From positions 3,562,001-3,626,000 of the forward strand of contig NZ_CP126106.1 of NCBI RefSeq assembly GCF_030123325.1: DNA of 64,000 nt. The letters are read 5' to 3'. Shown piece after piece: positions 1 to 8,435 of the stretch; position 1 is the stretch's first letter, and each line of letters starts with the position of its first letter. Position numbers and translations under genes: made by a program. The notes under the pieces are model-generated. The model worked only from the letters and a program-made list of their open reading frames with translations. It made no database searches and was not told the origin of the DNA. This DNA is from Peribacillus simplex (lineage in GTDB: Bacteria; Bacillota; Bacilli; Bacillales; DSM-1321).

Positions 1-351
1 AAGGAAATCCAGAGGCTTCGCTATTCCTTCCCTAGCCATTTCCTCACCAAAGACAACTTCACGAAGATGTGCTACGTATAACCTCCTTGGTACATCAGTT
101 GATAGGCTTCTAAGTGCTTCAAAAATGGTTTTTCCACTCTTCCTGAATGTTACAACTTCCGTGCGACCAGACCTGGCATCACCTGCCAGCTCACTCGGAT
201 TTAGAACTTGGACGGTTACCAGATACCCAGCTTCTGTCTTATCAATTCCCATGGCAGTAACGATGGCAAGTTCATTCAATTCAATGCTGCTCCAACAACC
301 GGATAAACAAATTATAGGTAACATTAGAAATACGATTAACATTTTTTTCAT
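1..351 (-). CDS. Ger(x)C family spore germination lipoprotein, C subunit (partial)
   Basis: This is the N-terminal part (117 codons) of a germinant receptor C subunit; the rest lies beyond the left window edge. The protein begins with a lysine start, a hydrophobic stretch and a lipobox LSGC with Cys19, followed by WSSIELNELAIVTAMGID, a sequence typical of Ger(x)C proteins. C subunits are outer-leaflet inner-membrane lipoproteins of the spore that work with A and B subunits to sense nutrients. The ATG at 351 follows a GAGGG ribosome site and lies 36 nt after the stop of the GerA-type gene, so the two are probably one transcript. Which germinant it answers to cannot be seen. Confidence 0.9.
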   Translation of the reverse strand, partial: MKKMLIVFLMLPIICLSGCWSSIELNELAIVTAMGIDKTEAGYLVTVQVLNPSELAGDARSGRTEVVTFRKSGKTIFEALRSLSTDVPRRLYVAHLREVVFGEEMAREGIAKPLDFL

Positions 352-387
352 CGTGAACCCTCATCATCTCATCATTTTATCTTGGTG

Positions 388-2076
388 TTATTCAGGTGGT
401 TTCGGAGCACTGACATCTCCTCTGTCTGTATCATTTTTATTGATCAAGCGAGGCCGCTTTAATAACGACCAATGCGGCAATCGAATGATATTGTCTTTTT
501 GATCTTGTAAAATGAATGGTGCATTTGGAGCTAGATATGGCAAACCAAAAGATCGTAAGCTATTTAAATGCAGGACCATCACGATCAGCCCCAAAATGAT
601 CCCGTATAATCCAAATGTAGCGGCAAGGATCATAAACAAGAACCGAAGCATCCGAAAAGCCATGGCCATGCTATTGGATGGGAACACAAAGCTGCAGATG
701 GCTGTTAAGGACACGATGATGACCATTGTTGCTGAAACGAACCCTGCTTCGACAGCAGCCTGCCCAATAACTAATGCACCTACGATGGAAATGGATGAAC
801 CGATAGCCCTAGGCATCCTCACACCTGCCTCACGCAAGATTTCAAACACTATCTCCATCATCATCGCCTCTACAAAAGCTGGAAAAGGAACACCCTCACG
901 TTGTGAGGCTAGACTTATGAGTAAAGGAGTAGGAAGCATTTCTTGATGAAAGGTTGAGACAGCTACATAAAGTGACGGTGTAAGCAAAGCAAGGAAAAAA
1001 GATAAATACCGTAATATTCGTATTAATGTGGCAATGTCTGCCCGTTGATAATAATCTTCACTGGACTGGAAAAAATGCACCATCAATGCTGGAACGATAA
1101 GGACAAACGGCGTACCGTCAACAAATATCGCAATCCTTCCTTCTAATAGGGCAGCGGCTACAGCATCAGGACGTTCCGTATTATAAACGGTTGGAAATGG
1201 AGTATATACTTCATCCTGTATAAGTTCTTCAATGTAACCACTCTCAAGAATCGCATCTATTTTGATTCGATTTAACCGGCTTTGCAATTCTGAAACCGTT
1301 TTATCATTGGCAACACCTTTTAGATACATAATTGAAACGTCTGTTTGCGTTTTTTCACCAATCTGTTTTGTTTCAAGCCAAAGGTTAGGATCTTTGATTC
1401 TCCGTCTTATTAAAGCAGTATTTGTTCTCAGCGTTTCAGTGAACCCATCCTTCGGTCCTCTTACTACTGTTTGTGAAGAAGGTTCCTGAACTCCGCGATC
1501 GACCCATTCTCTTGAGCCGAGTGCTATTCCTTTTGGGGAGCCGTCCATCAATAACAACGTGTCTCCCGATAAAACATGGTTAAAAAGTTTTGGGAAATCA
1601 GTTATTTCCCCTATTCCCCCTATTGGAAGAGTATGTGATTTTATCATTTCAAAACAGTCAGCGGGATTAAAGACCGCTACGTCCAAATCAGAGTTCCGAA
1701 TTTCAATCATCAAAGTGTCGAGGATGAAATCTTGAACGGATACCGAATCCGTTAATCCATCAGTGTAAACGATGCCTAATTTAATTTCCCCATTTTTACC
1801 TGCTTGAAAATCCCTTATAACTATGTCTGAACTATTTCCTAACGTTTTCTTAATATGGTCTAAATTATATTGAAGATCAGAGGATATAAGCTTTGTTTCA
1901 TGATTCTTTGACTCTTTACTTCGATTTTCGGCTTGAACTGGATTTTGGTTTTGATTTTTAGTTTTACTGGAGTTTGGATTTTTGCTTTGATTTAGGTCTT
2001 CTTGTTGTTTTTTATTTTTAACTGATTGTTTTTTTTCAATTAACTTCCTCAATGGGATAGGAACTCGAGATTTCAA
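388..2076 (-). CDS. GerA family spore germination protein, A subunit
   Basis: This 562-residue protein is the A subunit of a nutrient germinant receptor in the spore inner membrane. A hydrophilic N-terminal half, whose first 65 residues are rich in Lys, Asn and Gln, precedes a membrane part from about residue 310. Family hallmarks include ERPDAVAAALLEGRIAIFVDG and REAGVRMPRAIGSSISIVGA. The start is a TTG at 2076 behind a strong GAGGGGG site. It is followed by a Ger(x)C gene, but no B subunit follows inside the window. A frameshifted B-type permease lies 1.7 kb upstream on the other strand. Sigma-G control is expected for the family, but I could not find a convincing promoter. Confidence 0.93.
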   Translation of the reverse strand: MKSRVPIPLRKLIEKKQSVKNKKQQEDLNQSKNPNSSKTKNQNQNPVQAENRSKESKNHETKLISSDLQYNLDHIKKTLGNSSDIVIRDFQAGKNGEIKLGIVYTDGLTDSVSVQDFILDTLMIEIRNSDLDVAVFNPADCFEMIKSHTLPIGGIGEITDFPKLFNHVLSGDTLLLMDGSPKGIALGSREWVDRGVQEPSSQTVVRGPKDGFTETLRTNTALIRRRIKDPNLWLETKQIGEKTQTDVSIMYLKGVANDKTVSELQSRLNRIKIDAILESGYIEELIQDEVYTPFPTVYNTERPDAVAAALLEGRIAIFVDGTPFVLIVPALMVHFFQSSEDYYQRADIATLIRILRYLSFFLALLTPSLYVAVSTFHQEMLPTPLLISLASQREGVPFPAFVEAMMMEIVFEILREAGVRMPRAIGSSISIVGALVIGQAAVEAGFVSATMVIIVSLTAICSFVFPSNSMAMAFRMLRFLFMILAATFGLYGIILGLIVMVLHLNSLRSFGLPYLAPNAPFILQDQKDNIIRLPHWSLLKRPRLINKNDTDRGDVSAPKPPE

Positions 2077-2757
2077 TGCTTACCCCCTCATAACCAATAG
2101 CCTGTTAAAATTATGTTTTCACCCTGGCTGCCATTATATCCATCTAAGTAAAATTAATTGAAATTAATAAAGAGTTAAACCATTGTAGACATGATAATCT
2201 TTATTAAAATTCTACTTTTTTGTTCAATAATAAACTCATGAAGATCGATCTTTTATAATTGAAGGTTGCTGAAAGTACCTCTGATTAACCTTTCTGAACC
2301 TAGTTTTGTTGAAGATGATTAATACAGGAATGGTCGCTGCCACAATGAGAAAAACAGAAAAATGAAAAAGTCATTTAGTGGAATTCTATGAGAAAATGCA
2401 TAAACCGCCAATATTCGCATAATTATTTTGTTCCATTATCATTTTCGAGAGCAAAAAACTTCGATTTTTCTGTTGAACTAAGTGGCAGAAAGTTGAATGG
2501 TTTTGGGGCATAATAACATGAAGAAGAACTCTGTAGACCTCCACAGAGTTTCAATAAGCTTATAACTAACTAATTTTTTTGGTGACAGGGCAACTTGCTT
2601 TTGAATAGGTGCAAAGAATTTCCCCTTAAACTTATTCAGATGATTGTTTGATCCCAAGTCCAACATACCCTGTTTTTTCAACCTTGTTTCATAAGTTTTG
2701 TCCAAATCCTCCCCATCCTAGAAGTGTTTAAAATTTCATTGCTGGTCCCTATATACG
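2077..2757. other. Intergenic stretch without a supported gene
   Basis: This AT-rich region lies between the gerA-type gene and the acetyltransferase terminator. A 75-codon minus-strand frame (2478-2705) has a GGGGAGG sequence just upstream, but it sits too close to the TTG start and the peptide resembles nothing I know. Around 2250-2400 two adjacent minus-strand frames read like the C-terminal membrane segment of a transporter joined by a frameshift. I treat both as unsupported. Confidence 0.4.
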
Positions 2758-2788
2758 AAAAAAGGCTACACCCAAAAGGTGCTAGCCC
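2758..2788 (-). terminator. Intrinsic terminator after the acetyltransferase
   Basis: On the minus strand a stem of about 9 bp (GGCTAGCACC paired with GGGTG-TAGCC, loop TTTT) runs into TTTTTT. It lies about 55 nt after the stop of the GNAT gene. Confidence 0.75.
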
Positions 2789-2842
2789 ATCCTAAAAAAA
2801 TTGTACTTGAAATGAACAATTTATGGTGTCAAGGCGCCGAAT

Positions 2843-3196
2843 TCAAGATTCCAATGTAATATACTCAGCTCCATGTTCTTTTGCCCAATTATGTATATAA
2901 CTGAGCAGACTATATCCAAGGCCACTAGGACGATGATTTTCATCAGTAACCAAATCTTGTACAAAAACATAGCGTTCATTATATGAATCTTCACGCCAGC
3001 TAATACCTGCTAAAGCTACGATGCTTGTATCATGGTATAAAGCAAATAACTGTTTACCCTCATTACGCATATCATTTAATAATTCTAGATATTCCTCTAA
3101 AGTCAAATCAGTTCGTAACTGACTCAATATAGGATACGCCTGTAAGAATTGATGTTCTACAGTTAACTCTACTATATTTTCCACTGGTATTTTCAT
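2843..3196 (-). CDS. GNAT family N-acetyltransferase, probably truncated at the C-terminus
   Basis: The 117-residue protein has the layout of a GCN5-type acetyltransferase: a central strand with FVQDLVTDENHRPSGLGYSLL, which covers the acetyl-CoA loop (an R-x-x-G-x-G-like segment), and the following helix and strand IHNWAKEHGAEYITLES. Relatives normally continue for about 25-35 residues with a second conserved segment of the kind SGLQRxxAHRFY. Here a TGA follows ITLES directly, so the last strand and helix are missing. The substrate is unknown and activity is doubtful. A good terminator follows. It stands alone, not in an operon. Confidence 0.75.
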   Translation of the reverse strand: MKIPVENIVELTVEHQFLQAYPILSQLRTDLTLEEYLELLNDMRNEGKQLFALYHDTSIVALAGISWREDSYNERYVFVQDLVTDENHRPSGLGYSLLSYIHNWAKEHGAEYITLES

Positions 3197-3407
3197 GCGA
3201 ATATTCTCCTAACCTTTTTAAATTTAATTGCTTCGCCTTCCCTTTAATTTTCTGACATATAACCAGGGGCAAATTAAACGTCAACTAAATATTTTTCGAT
3301 AATTGTGTGTTTAACAGATTCCCATTCTTTTCCTTTCTCCATAAATATTAAATATACTCACAAGAGACATTCACAAAAATAATATGCAAGAATCGTACCA
3401 GTTCACA

Positions 3408-3535
3408 AATCGCGAAGGAGCGCTCCAGTGGAAAGTTTAAGAAAAAGCGTGTTCTACATTCATATTGTTTTGTCCCGCTAATGCCATCACTGATTATCAC
3501 TCATTTATTGTGCAGGAGTGCTACACTTTTTAAAA
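3408..3535. repeat. Degenerate copy of a dispersed GC-rich repeat
   Basis: The segment keeps short blocks of the element seen in full at 9550-9677 (GGAGCGCTCCAG, TGTCCCGCT, GCAGGAGTGCTAC) in the same relative order as the copies near 6.2 and 9.6 kb, with much divergence between them. The surrounding 3197-3810 gap holds no supported gene. This is a weak assignment based on pattern only. Confidence 0.4.
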
Positions 3536-3810
3536 TACAGGTTGTTTATTTTCGTTTGAATCTAGCAGTTCTAAATAATTTGGCAATGCATTGTATTTCT
3601 TTTAAAGCGATTTCGCGATATTACCAATGGAATTGGTTCTAATGAAAAATCGGAATTTTGAGGTGAATCCCAGGAAAACCGGGCCCGGATAATGAAACGG
3701 GGATGGATTGTTGAAGAAAGGCAATTAATTTCTGTGTGAATAACTTTAAAATGAATAGCCAAAAATAAGAGAGTATTAAGAAGCAAGGAATAAACAAAAG
3801 ATGAATAATA

Positions 3811-4925
3811 ATGCCTGGTAGTTTCAAAATTTCATCACATCAATTGATGATTTTAATCCTTTTGTATTCGGTAGGAAAGGTTATTTTACATACTCCTTCT
3901 CCTTTAGCTGGTTTTGCCAAGCAGGATGCGTGGCTTGCTGCATTACTTGGGACAGGAATCGCATTAATTTTTGTATGGTTTTACATCAGGGTTGGAAATT
4001 TATATCCTGATCTCACTTTAGATCAAATAAATGAAAAGGTTTTCGGTAAGTTAGTCGGAAAGATGATCAATCTCACATTTTTTTCTGGTCTTTTTCCACT
4101 GCAGCCGAGACTACTTATTATGTGGGGAATTTCATTGAAACCTTTTGGATGCCGGATACCCCCCTTATCGCATTAAATATATTGTTAGCTGCAGTAGTGA
4201 TCTTTACAGTACGCCTTGGTATCGAAACTTTTACACGCACGTTGGAAATATTCTTCATACCCGTATTAATATTACTGATTATTTTTTTGGTTTCCATCAT
4301 TCCTCAAGCAAATATCCAACATATTCAGCCAGTATTTGAAAATGGCGCCAAACCTGTTATACGAGGGACACTTTTTTTCCTCAGTGTATTTACACTGTCT
4401 CCTGTTATGTTTTTGATGATTTTCCCTTCAAAAGTCAATGAAAGAAAAAAAGGGGGAAAAGCTTTTTATATCGGCACATTGATCGGAGGAATCATTTTAA
4501 TTCTGGTTATCATGCTGGATATCTTGGTTCTTGGCCCCGATACCACAGCACGAAATATCGCTCCAAGTTACACGATGGCAAAAAAAATAAATGTAGGGAA
4601 TTTCCTGATGCGGATTGAAGCCATTATTGCTACGATTTGGATCTTTACAACCTATACCAGGACGGTGATGTATTTTTATGTATCGGTTGTTGTATTTTCA
4701 AACATATTCAATATAAAGGATTATCGTCCATTTACTACAGCTTTAGGGATGATAATGGTTTTTTATTCACTGATTGTTTTTCCGACGGTCCCATCAGCCG
4801 GGGAATTCAATAAAAATATATGGTTATTCCATGCATCGATTTTTGGTCTGGTCATGCCTTTATTATTGTTTATCACGGTTACATTTGAAAACATCATTAA
4901 AAAGCACCATGGTTGCCAACAATGA
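3811..4925 (+). pseudogene. GerB family endospore germination permease, frameshifted
   Basis: Two frames together give a full-length (about 370 residues) APC-superfamily permease of the GerB type, the membrane B subunit of germinant receptors. Frame one (3811-4084) runs MPGSFKISSHQLMILILLYS through NLTFF; the second (about 4085-4925) continues WSFSTAAETTYYVGNFIETF to the end. They are out of phase at a run of seven T residues (4078-4084); one extra T would restore a single reading frame. About ten hydrophobic segments are visible. The break is either a true inactivating frameshift or a homopolymer sequencing error. It stands on the opposite strand from the A and C subunit genes. Confidence 0.85.
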
Positions 4926-5054
4926 TAACACTGATGTGAGTTGGAGGATTTAAAAAAGGACATCATAAAAATACCCCCAAAATTCAATTTGCCGGGTTGC
5001 ATCTGGCTGAATTGGATATGATCGTAATGAATATTTACGAATGAGGTGAGTATA

Positions 5055-5621
5055 TTGAAACATAAAATAATCATTATTTTTAGTCTGGTTTTTATAGCAT
5101 TCATGACTGGTTTATTCATCTTTTACCTCATAAAAGATGATTCATCGCGATGGATGGTAGCTCTAGGGGGAATATTGGTAAGTGCCTTGCCTCTATCATT
5201 ACTATTTGTAAAAAATAACCCCTTTAACATTCCAATCATAATCGGTTATTATGTTTTTATTTTCTGTACGACATTTTTAGGATCTATCGCAAATTTTTAT
5301 GTTGATTTTAAATGGTGGGACTCTGGCATTCACTTTTACAAAGGTATCTTCGTAGGTTTTGTTGGGATTGCTCTTTATAAACTATACATCCCTCAAAAAG
5401 CGAGAAAAGATGTTTCAAGGTGGGTCATCTTTCTTTTTGTTCTCTCACTTTCAGTCACTGCCACTGTTCTTTGGGAAATATATGAGTTCGCAGGTGATCT
5501 CACTTTTACTCATACCATGCAGCGAGGCGGTAATAAAGACACCATGTACGATATAATTTTCGGTCTTACCGGCGGATTGCTTATTTCCATTTATTCTAGT
5601 GTACAAAAATTAAAATTATGA
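5055..5621 (+). CDS. Multi-pass membrane protein, DUF2238/YjdF-like, first of a tandem pair
   Basis: The 188-residue protein has about six hydrophobic segments. Conserved polar motifs lie between them: KWWDSGIHFYKGIFVGFVG (about residues 78-96), a WEIYEFAGD motif and a GGNKDTMYDIIFGLTGG motif near the C-terminus. The spacing WWD-x2-H, WE-x2-E and DTM-x-D is like the DUF2238 (YjdF) membrane family, whose function is not known to me. I place the start at the TTG at 5055, because GAGGTGAG lies at the right distance; a GTG at 5046 lies inside that ribosome site. It is followed after 20 nt by a paralogue with the same motifs. Confidence 0.75.
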   Translation: MKHKIIIIFSLVFIAFMTGLFIFYLIKDDSSRWMVALGGILVSALPLSLLFVKNNPFNIPIIIGYYVFIFCTTFLGSIANFYVDFKWWDSGIHFYKGIFVGFVGIALYKLYIPQKARKDVSRWVIFLFVLSLSVTATVLWEIYEFAGDLTFTHTMQRGGNKDTMYDIIFGLTGGLLISIYSSVQKLKL

Positions 5622-5641
5622 TGATTTGTTGAGGTAATCTT

Positions 5642-6217
5642 ATGAATCGTAAACTAGTTATTTCATTAAGTTTAGTGTATGTACTTTTCATGGCAGCCTT
5701 ATCCATTTTTTTCTATTCTGCCGATGAAACTTTCAAATCCCTGGTTGCGATAGGCGGTGTAGTATGCGGGGCCATTCCCCTTTTACTGGCCCTATTTACC
5801 AAACTTCAATTCAACCTGCCCATTATCATTTCCTATTTAATCTTCTTATTCGGTTCACAATTTTTAGGTTCTATTTTAGGTTGGTATGGACTCGGGTGGT
5901 GGGACACATTATTACATTTACTAAGCGGTTCCCTTCTTGCTTTTACGGGAATTGCTTTATATGAACGATTGGTATACAGAAATGCAGGCAAAGAGATATC
6001 CCCTTGGTTTGTCTTTTTGTTTACCCTCTCTTTCGCAGCACTTGGGGGTGTCATATGGGAGATCTACGAATTCAGTTCTGATCAATTATTCGGAATGACA
6101 CTACAAGGAGGGGGAAATAAAGATACAATGATAGATTTAATCGCGGATACTATTGGAGGACTTATCATTGCAGTGTGGGCTGGAGTGCGGACAAAGAATA
6201 AGTTAAAGAAAACATGA
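5642..6217 (+). CDS. Multi-pass membrane protein, DUF2238/YjdF-like, second of a tandem pair
   Basis: This 191-residue protein is a clear paralogue of the one just upstream, with the same length and hydrophobic profile. It shares the motifs GWWDTLLHLLSGSLLAFTGIA, WEIYEFSSDQ and GGGNKDTMIDLIADTIGG. The two share roughly 40-45% identity by eye, so the duplication is not recent. TGAGGT precedes the ATG. The gap to the first copy is only 20 nt, so they are probably cotranscribed, perhaps as partners. Membrane-embedded Trp-Asp-His and Glu residues could bind metal or substrate, but no function is established. Confidence 0.75.
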   Translation: MNRKLVISLSLVYVLFMAALSIFFYSADETFKSLVAIGGVVCGAIPLLLALFTKLQFNLPIIISYLIFLFGSQFLGSILGWYGLGWWDTLLHLLSGSLLAFTGIALYERLVYRNAGKEISPWFVFLFTLSFAALGGVIWEIYEFSSDQLFGMTLQGGGNKDTMIDLIADTIGGLIIAVWAGVRTKNKLKKT

Positions 6218-6229
6218 AAAATCGTTCCA

Positions 6230-6348
6230 GTTGATTTCAGAAATCCGCTCCATTTCCGCTGACTGTCTGCCAAGACTCCTCGCCGTAAGCATCTAGCGGG
6301 ATCACGGCTAGCCGGTTATTTGGCAGGAGTGCCGCAAATTTTTTCAAT
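6230..6348. repeat. Diverged copy of a dispersed palindromic repeat
   Basis: The segment starts with GTTGATTTCAGAAATCCGCTCC and ends with GGCAGGAGTGCCGC before TTTTTTCAATC. It shares block order with the fuller element at 9550-9677: a GTTGATT end, CGCTCC, TTTCCGC, CTCCTCG-CGTAAGC, then GCAGGAGT. The middle is degenerate. It lies between the tandem membrane proteins and a convergent operon. Confidence 0.55.
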
Positions 6349-6427
6349 CTAATGAAGTTTCATCCCATATAAAACGAAAAGGGTTCGGGATAAGACCATT
6401 CCTAACACCCTTTTGTCGACAAACAGA

Positions 6428-6452
6428 AACGACCATCTTATCGATGGTCGTT
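6428..6452. terminator. Hairpin terminator between convergent genes
   Basis: A perfect 10-bp stem AACGACCATC / GATGGTCGTT with loop TTATC starts 8 nt after the stop of the MltG-like gene; on the minus strand it continues TCTGTTT. A second weaker hairpin (AAAAGGGT with ACCCTTTT, 6377-6415) lies beside it. Confidence 0.65.
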
Positions 6453-6459
6453 TTCATGT

Positions 6460-6930
6460 TCATTTAAAAATGATGGAAATTATTTTTTCCGTCGTCATCG
6501 CACTATCTACCACATACGTTCCAGGTCGTAATCCGTTGGCCTTGCCTTTCTTCTCAACTGCGTCAGAGAAATCATTGGCATTTTTAATGACTTTTGCCTT
6601 TTGTAGGGTTTTACCCACATCGATGCTCGTCGAGCCTTTAGACACTCTAAGAACTGTACGGTATATGATTTTTTCTGTTGGTTCTTTTACCGTTTCTTTT
6701 TCCGCTTCCGCTTTTTCTTTAACCGACTGTGCTTCAGCAATCTGATCTTCCCATTCTTGTTCGGTATGTATGACATACCCGTCTGAAGCCAGAGACTCTT
6801 TCATTTCATCTTCTGAAAGTTTCTCCGATGTGCCGGTCGCTTCACCTGGACCAAAGAAGTACACTGCACCGCATAAGCCTGCTGCAACAACAATGCCCCC
6901 GGCAAAGCTGCGCATTGATTTAGATGTCAT
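6460..6930 (-). CDS. Short MltG/YceG-like protein lacking the catalytic domain
   Basis: The 156-residue protein has one N-terminal membrane helix (SFAGGIVVAAGLCGAVYFFG), a charged linker rich in Glu and Lys, and a C-terminal region of about 60 residues. That region (VSKGSTSIDVGKTLQKAKVI, then DFSDAVEKKGKANGLRPGTYVV) matches the LysM-like substrate-recognition part of MltG/YceG lytic transglycosylases. The large catalytic domain with its glutamate is absent. I chose ATG 6930 because AAAGGAG lies 11 nt upstream; an in-frame ATG at 6939 is too close. It overlaps the end of the preceding gene, which suggests translational coupling. A wall-binding or regulatory role is a guess. Confidence 0.75.
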   Translation of the reverse strand: MTSKSMRSFAGGIVVAAGLCGAVYFFGPGEATGTSEKLSEDEMKESLASDGYVIHTEQEWEDQIAEAQSVKEKAEAEKETVKEPTEKIIYRTVLRVSKGSTSIDVGKTLQKAKVIKNANDFSDAVEKKGKANGLRPGTYVVDSAMTTEKIISIIFK

Positions 6931-7300
6931 TGGCCACATTTCTCCTTTCATTCTTCGTTTGTATGTAAGGAGTAAGCATGCGTTCTATTTCATCTTCCGG
7001 CTGTTTTGTCTTCAGTGCAATGCTTTCAAATGAATAGCCTCGCTTATGTAGGTCAAGCACTTCACGCAACAAAATCCGTTTTTCGGAAGACATTGCTAGA
7101 ATGCCTGCCTCTTGCACCGTAATTTCAGCATCTATCTCGATGTTCCTAATTTTTTCCTGTAACACATTCATTTCATCTCCAAAAGTGATAGCAACCTGTT
7201 CCAATTGACTGTCCACTTTTACAGAATCCTTTTTAATAAACGATAAAATGAACAGTAATACTGCTGCAGCAAACAAAATGATCAGAGCCCATTCCATCAT
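6920..7300 (-). CDS. Membrane-anchored coiled-coil protein of unknown function
   Basis: The 126-residue protein has one N-terminal transmembrane helix (WALIILFAAAVLLFILSFI), then a probable coiled coil (about residues 25-65). The C-terminal part (LHKRGYSFESIALKTKQPEDEIERML) looks like a small helix-turn-helix-like module. The layout recalls the DUF6115/SwrB type of membrane-tethered Bacillus proteins, but I am not sure of the family. AAGGAGGG precedes the ATG well. It overlaps the start of the MltG-like gene by 11 nt, so the two are one operon and may act together at the membrane. Confidence 0.8.
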   Translation of the reverse strand: MMEWALIILFAAAVLLFILSFIKKDSVKVDSQLEQVAITFGDEMNVLQEKIRNIEIDAEITVQEAGILAMSSEKRILLREVLDLHKRGYSFESIALKTKQPEDEIERMLTPYIQTKNERRNVANDI

Positions 7301-7807
7301 TCTATGTCCCTCCTTAATCTTTGAATCTAATATCTCGCTTTCTAATTATATATTGATTTGTTCCAAAACTCGATTTAAAAGAACAAAATACCACAATAGT
7401 CACGTATTTATGACAAAAAAAGGCGCAGGGTGGCCATCCATAACTATCAATGATGAAAAAACGAAAAAAATCACTTCCATTTGAGGACCATTTTACCATA
7501 ATCCATTCATCATTTATACCATTGTGTGTATATTAAGGCAAATGATCTTTATTCACCTCCCTCATACTGAAAGAACGCTGTCCATCTGGATTAGTTCAAC
7601 ACAAATAAATTGCCCATTCCATTCATCACCTACATCACTTCGTTTACTTTTCCTTAAAAAAGTCAATGGGATATATTAAATGACAAACACGATTCCAAAC
7701 GATAAGATATATATTATCAGGTTCCTTTTCCTGTTTCATTGAATAGGTACAATTTTTTTTGGTGCCATATACTTATTGGGTTCATGCAAGATAATAAGGA
7801 GGAAACA
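7301..7807. other. Divergent intergenic region, no gene seen
   Basis: This AT-rich region separates a minus-strand operon from a plus-strand gene and must carry both promoters. I found no open frame with a ribosome site. The DUF5392 frame can be read upstream to 7739, but that extension has no ribosome site. Confidence 0.5.
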
Positions 7808-8254
7808 ATGAATATCAAAATAAATAATATACCTGGCTTCATTCAAGCCGAAATCGAACAACTTCAATCAAAACTGTCCCCCTTGTTGAAGAAAAATATG
7901 AAATACGGTTTTTTTTCGACGGTGTTGATAGGCTTTTCCATCATTAATCTATTTTTTCTTTTATTTAAGAACGAATCCATACCCATCTCGAAAATCGCAC
8001 TTGGAATCTATGCATTGGTGGGAGCTGTAGGATTTGCCCTATTAAAAGAAAACAAACACAACAAAAGAGAAATAGTGATAATGAGTCAAAAATTCATGTT
8101 GGAAAGAATCAAAAATAGCAGCTATTTAACAGATGCCAGAAAAAGTAACTACTTTAGAAGAGTTAATGAGCATCCGCTTACTGCCATGAATGTTTTTTTT
8201 GAGTTTCTTGCTGAAGAACAACAATGGAAGAACAAATCCTCTCACCCGGAATAA
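7808..8254 (+). CDS. DUF5392-type membrane protein
   Basis: This 148-residue protein starts at ATG 7808 behind a strong AAGGAGG. An N-terminal helical stretch (IEQLQSKLSPLLKKN) is followed by two close transmembrane helices (FFSTVLIGFSIINLFFLLF and ISKIALGIYALVGAVGFALL). A helical C-terminal part ends in HPLTAMNVFFEFLAEEQ. This layout and the NIPGFIQAEIEQLQ beginning match Bacillus proteins annotated as DUF5392; no function is known for them. It is a single gene followed by a strong terminator. Confidence 0.75.
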   Translation: MNIKINNIPGFIQAEIEQLQSKLSPLLKKNMKYGFFSTVLIGFSIINLFFLLFKNESIPISKIALGIYALVGAVGFALLKENKHNKREIVIMSQKFMLERIKNSSYLTDARKSNYFRRVNEHPLTAMNVFFEFLAEEQQWKNKSSHPE

Positions 8255-8321
8255 ATAAAAGGCAGTTCAATTTTATCGGTCGTTCAAATAGGCAAAAAAG
8301 TCATCACAAATAAAACAACAT

Positions 8322-8366
8322 AACCAGTATGCTCCGGTAAACTACCGAATCATACTGGTTGTTTGC
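8322..8366. terminator. Bidirectional terminator
   Basis: A 10-bp stem AACCAGTATG / CATACTGGTT, with an inner CGGTA/TACCG pair, is followed by GTTTGCTT on the plus strand. It lies between the convergent DUF5392 and Rieske genes. Confidence 0.7.
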
Positions 8367-8435
8367 TTAAGTGCTATTAAATTTACATATTATCTATAAC
8401 GTTTCTTTTTTAAGTGCATTCCAATTGGCAGCTAG

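Noticed and set aside
2250..2400. Hydrophobic minus-strand pieces like the end of a transporter
   Set aside because: Two short pieces in different frames, no start and no firm family match; too weak to list.
2478..2705. 75-codon minus-strand frame
   Set aside because: The ribosome-like sequence touches the start, the peptide resembles no family I know, and the composition is that of AT-rich intergenic DNA.
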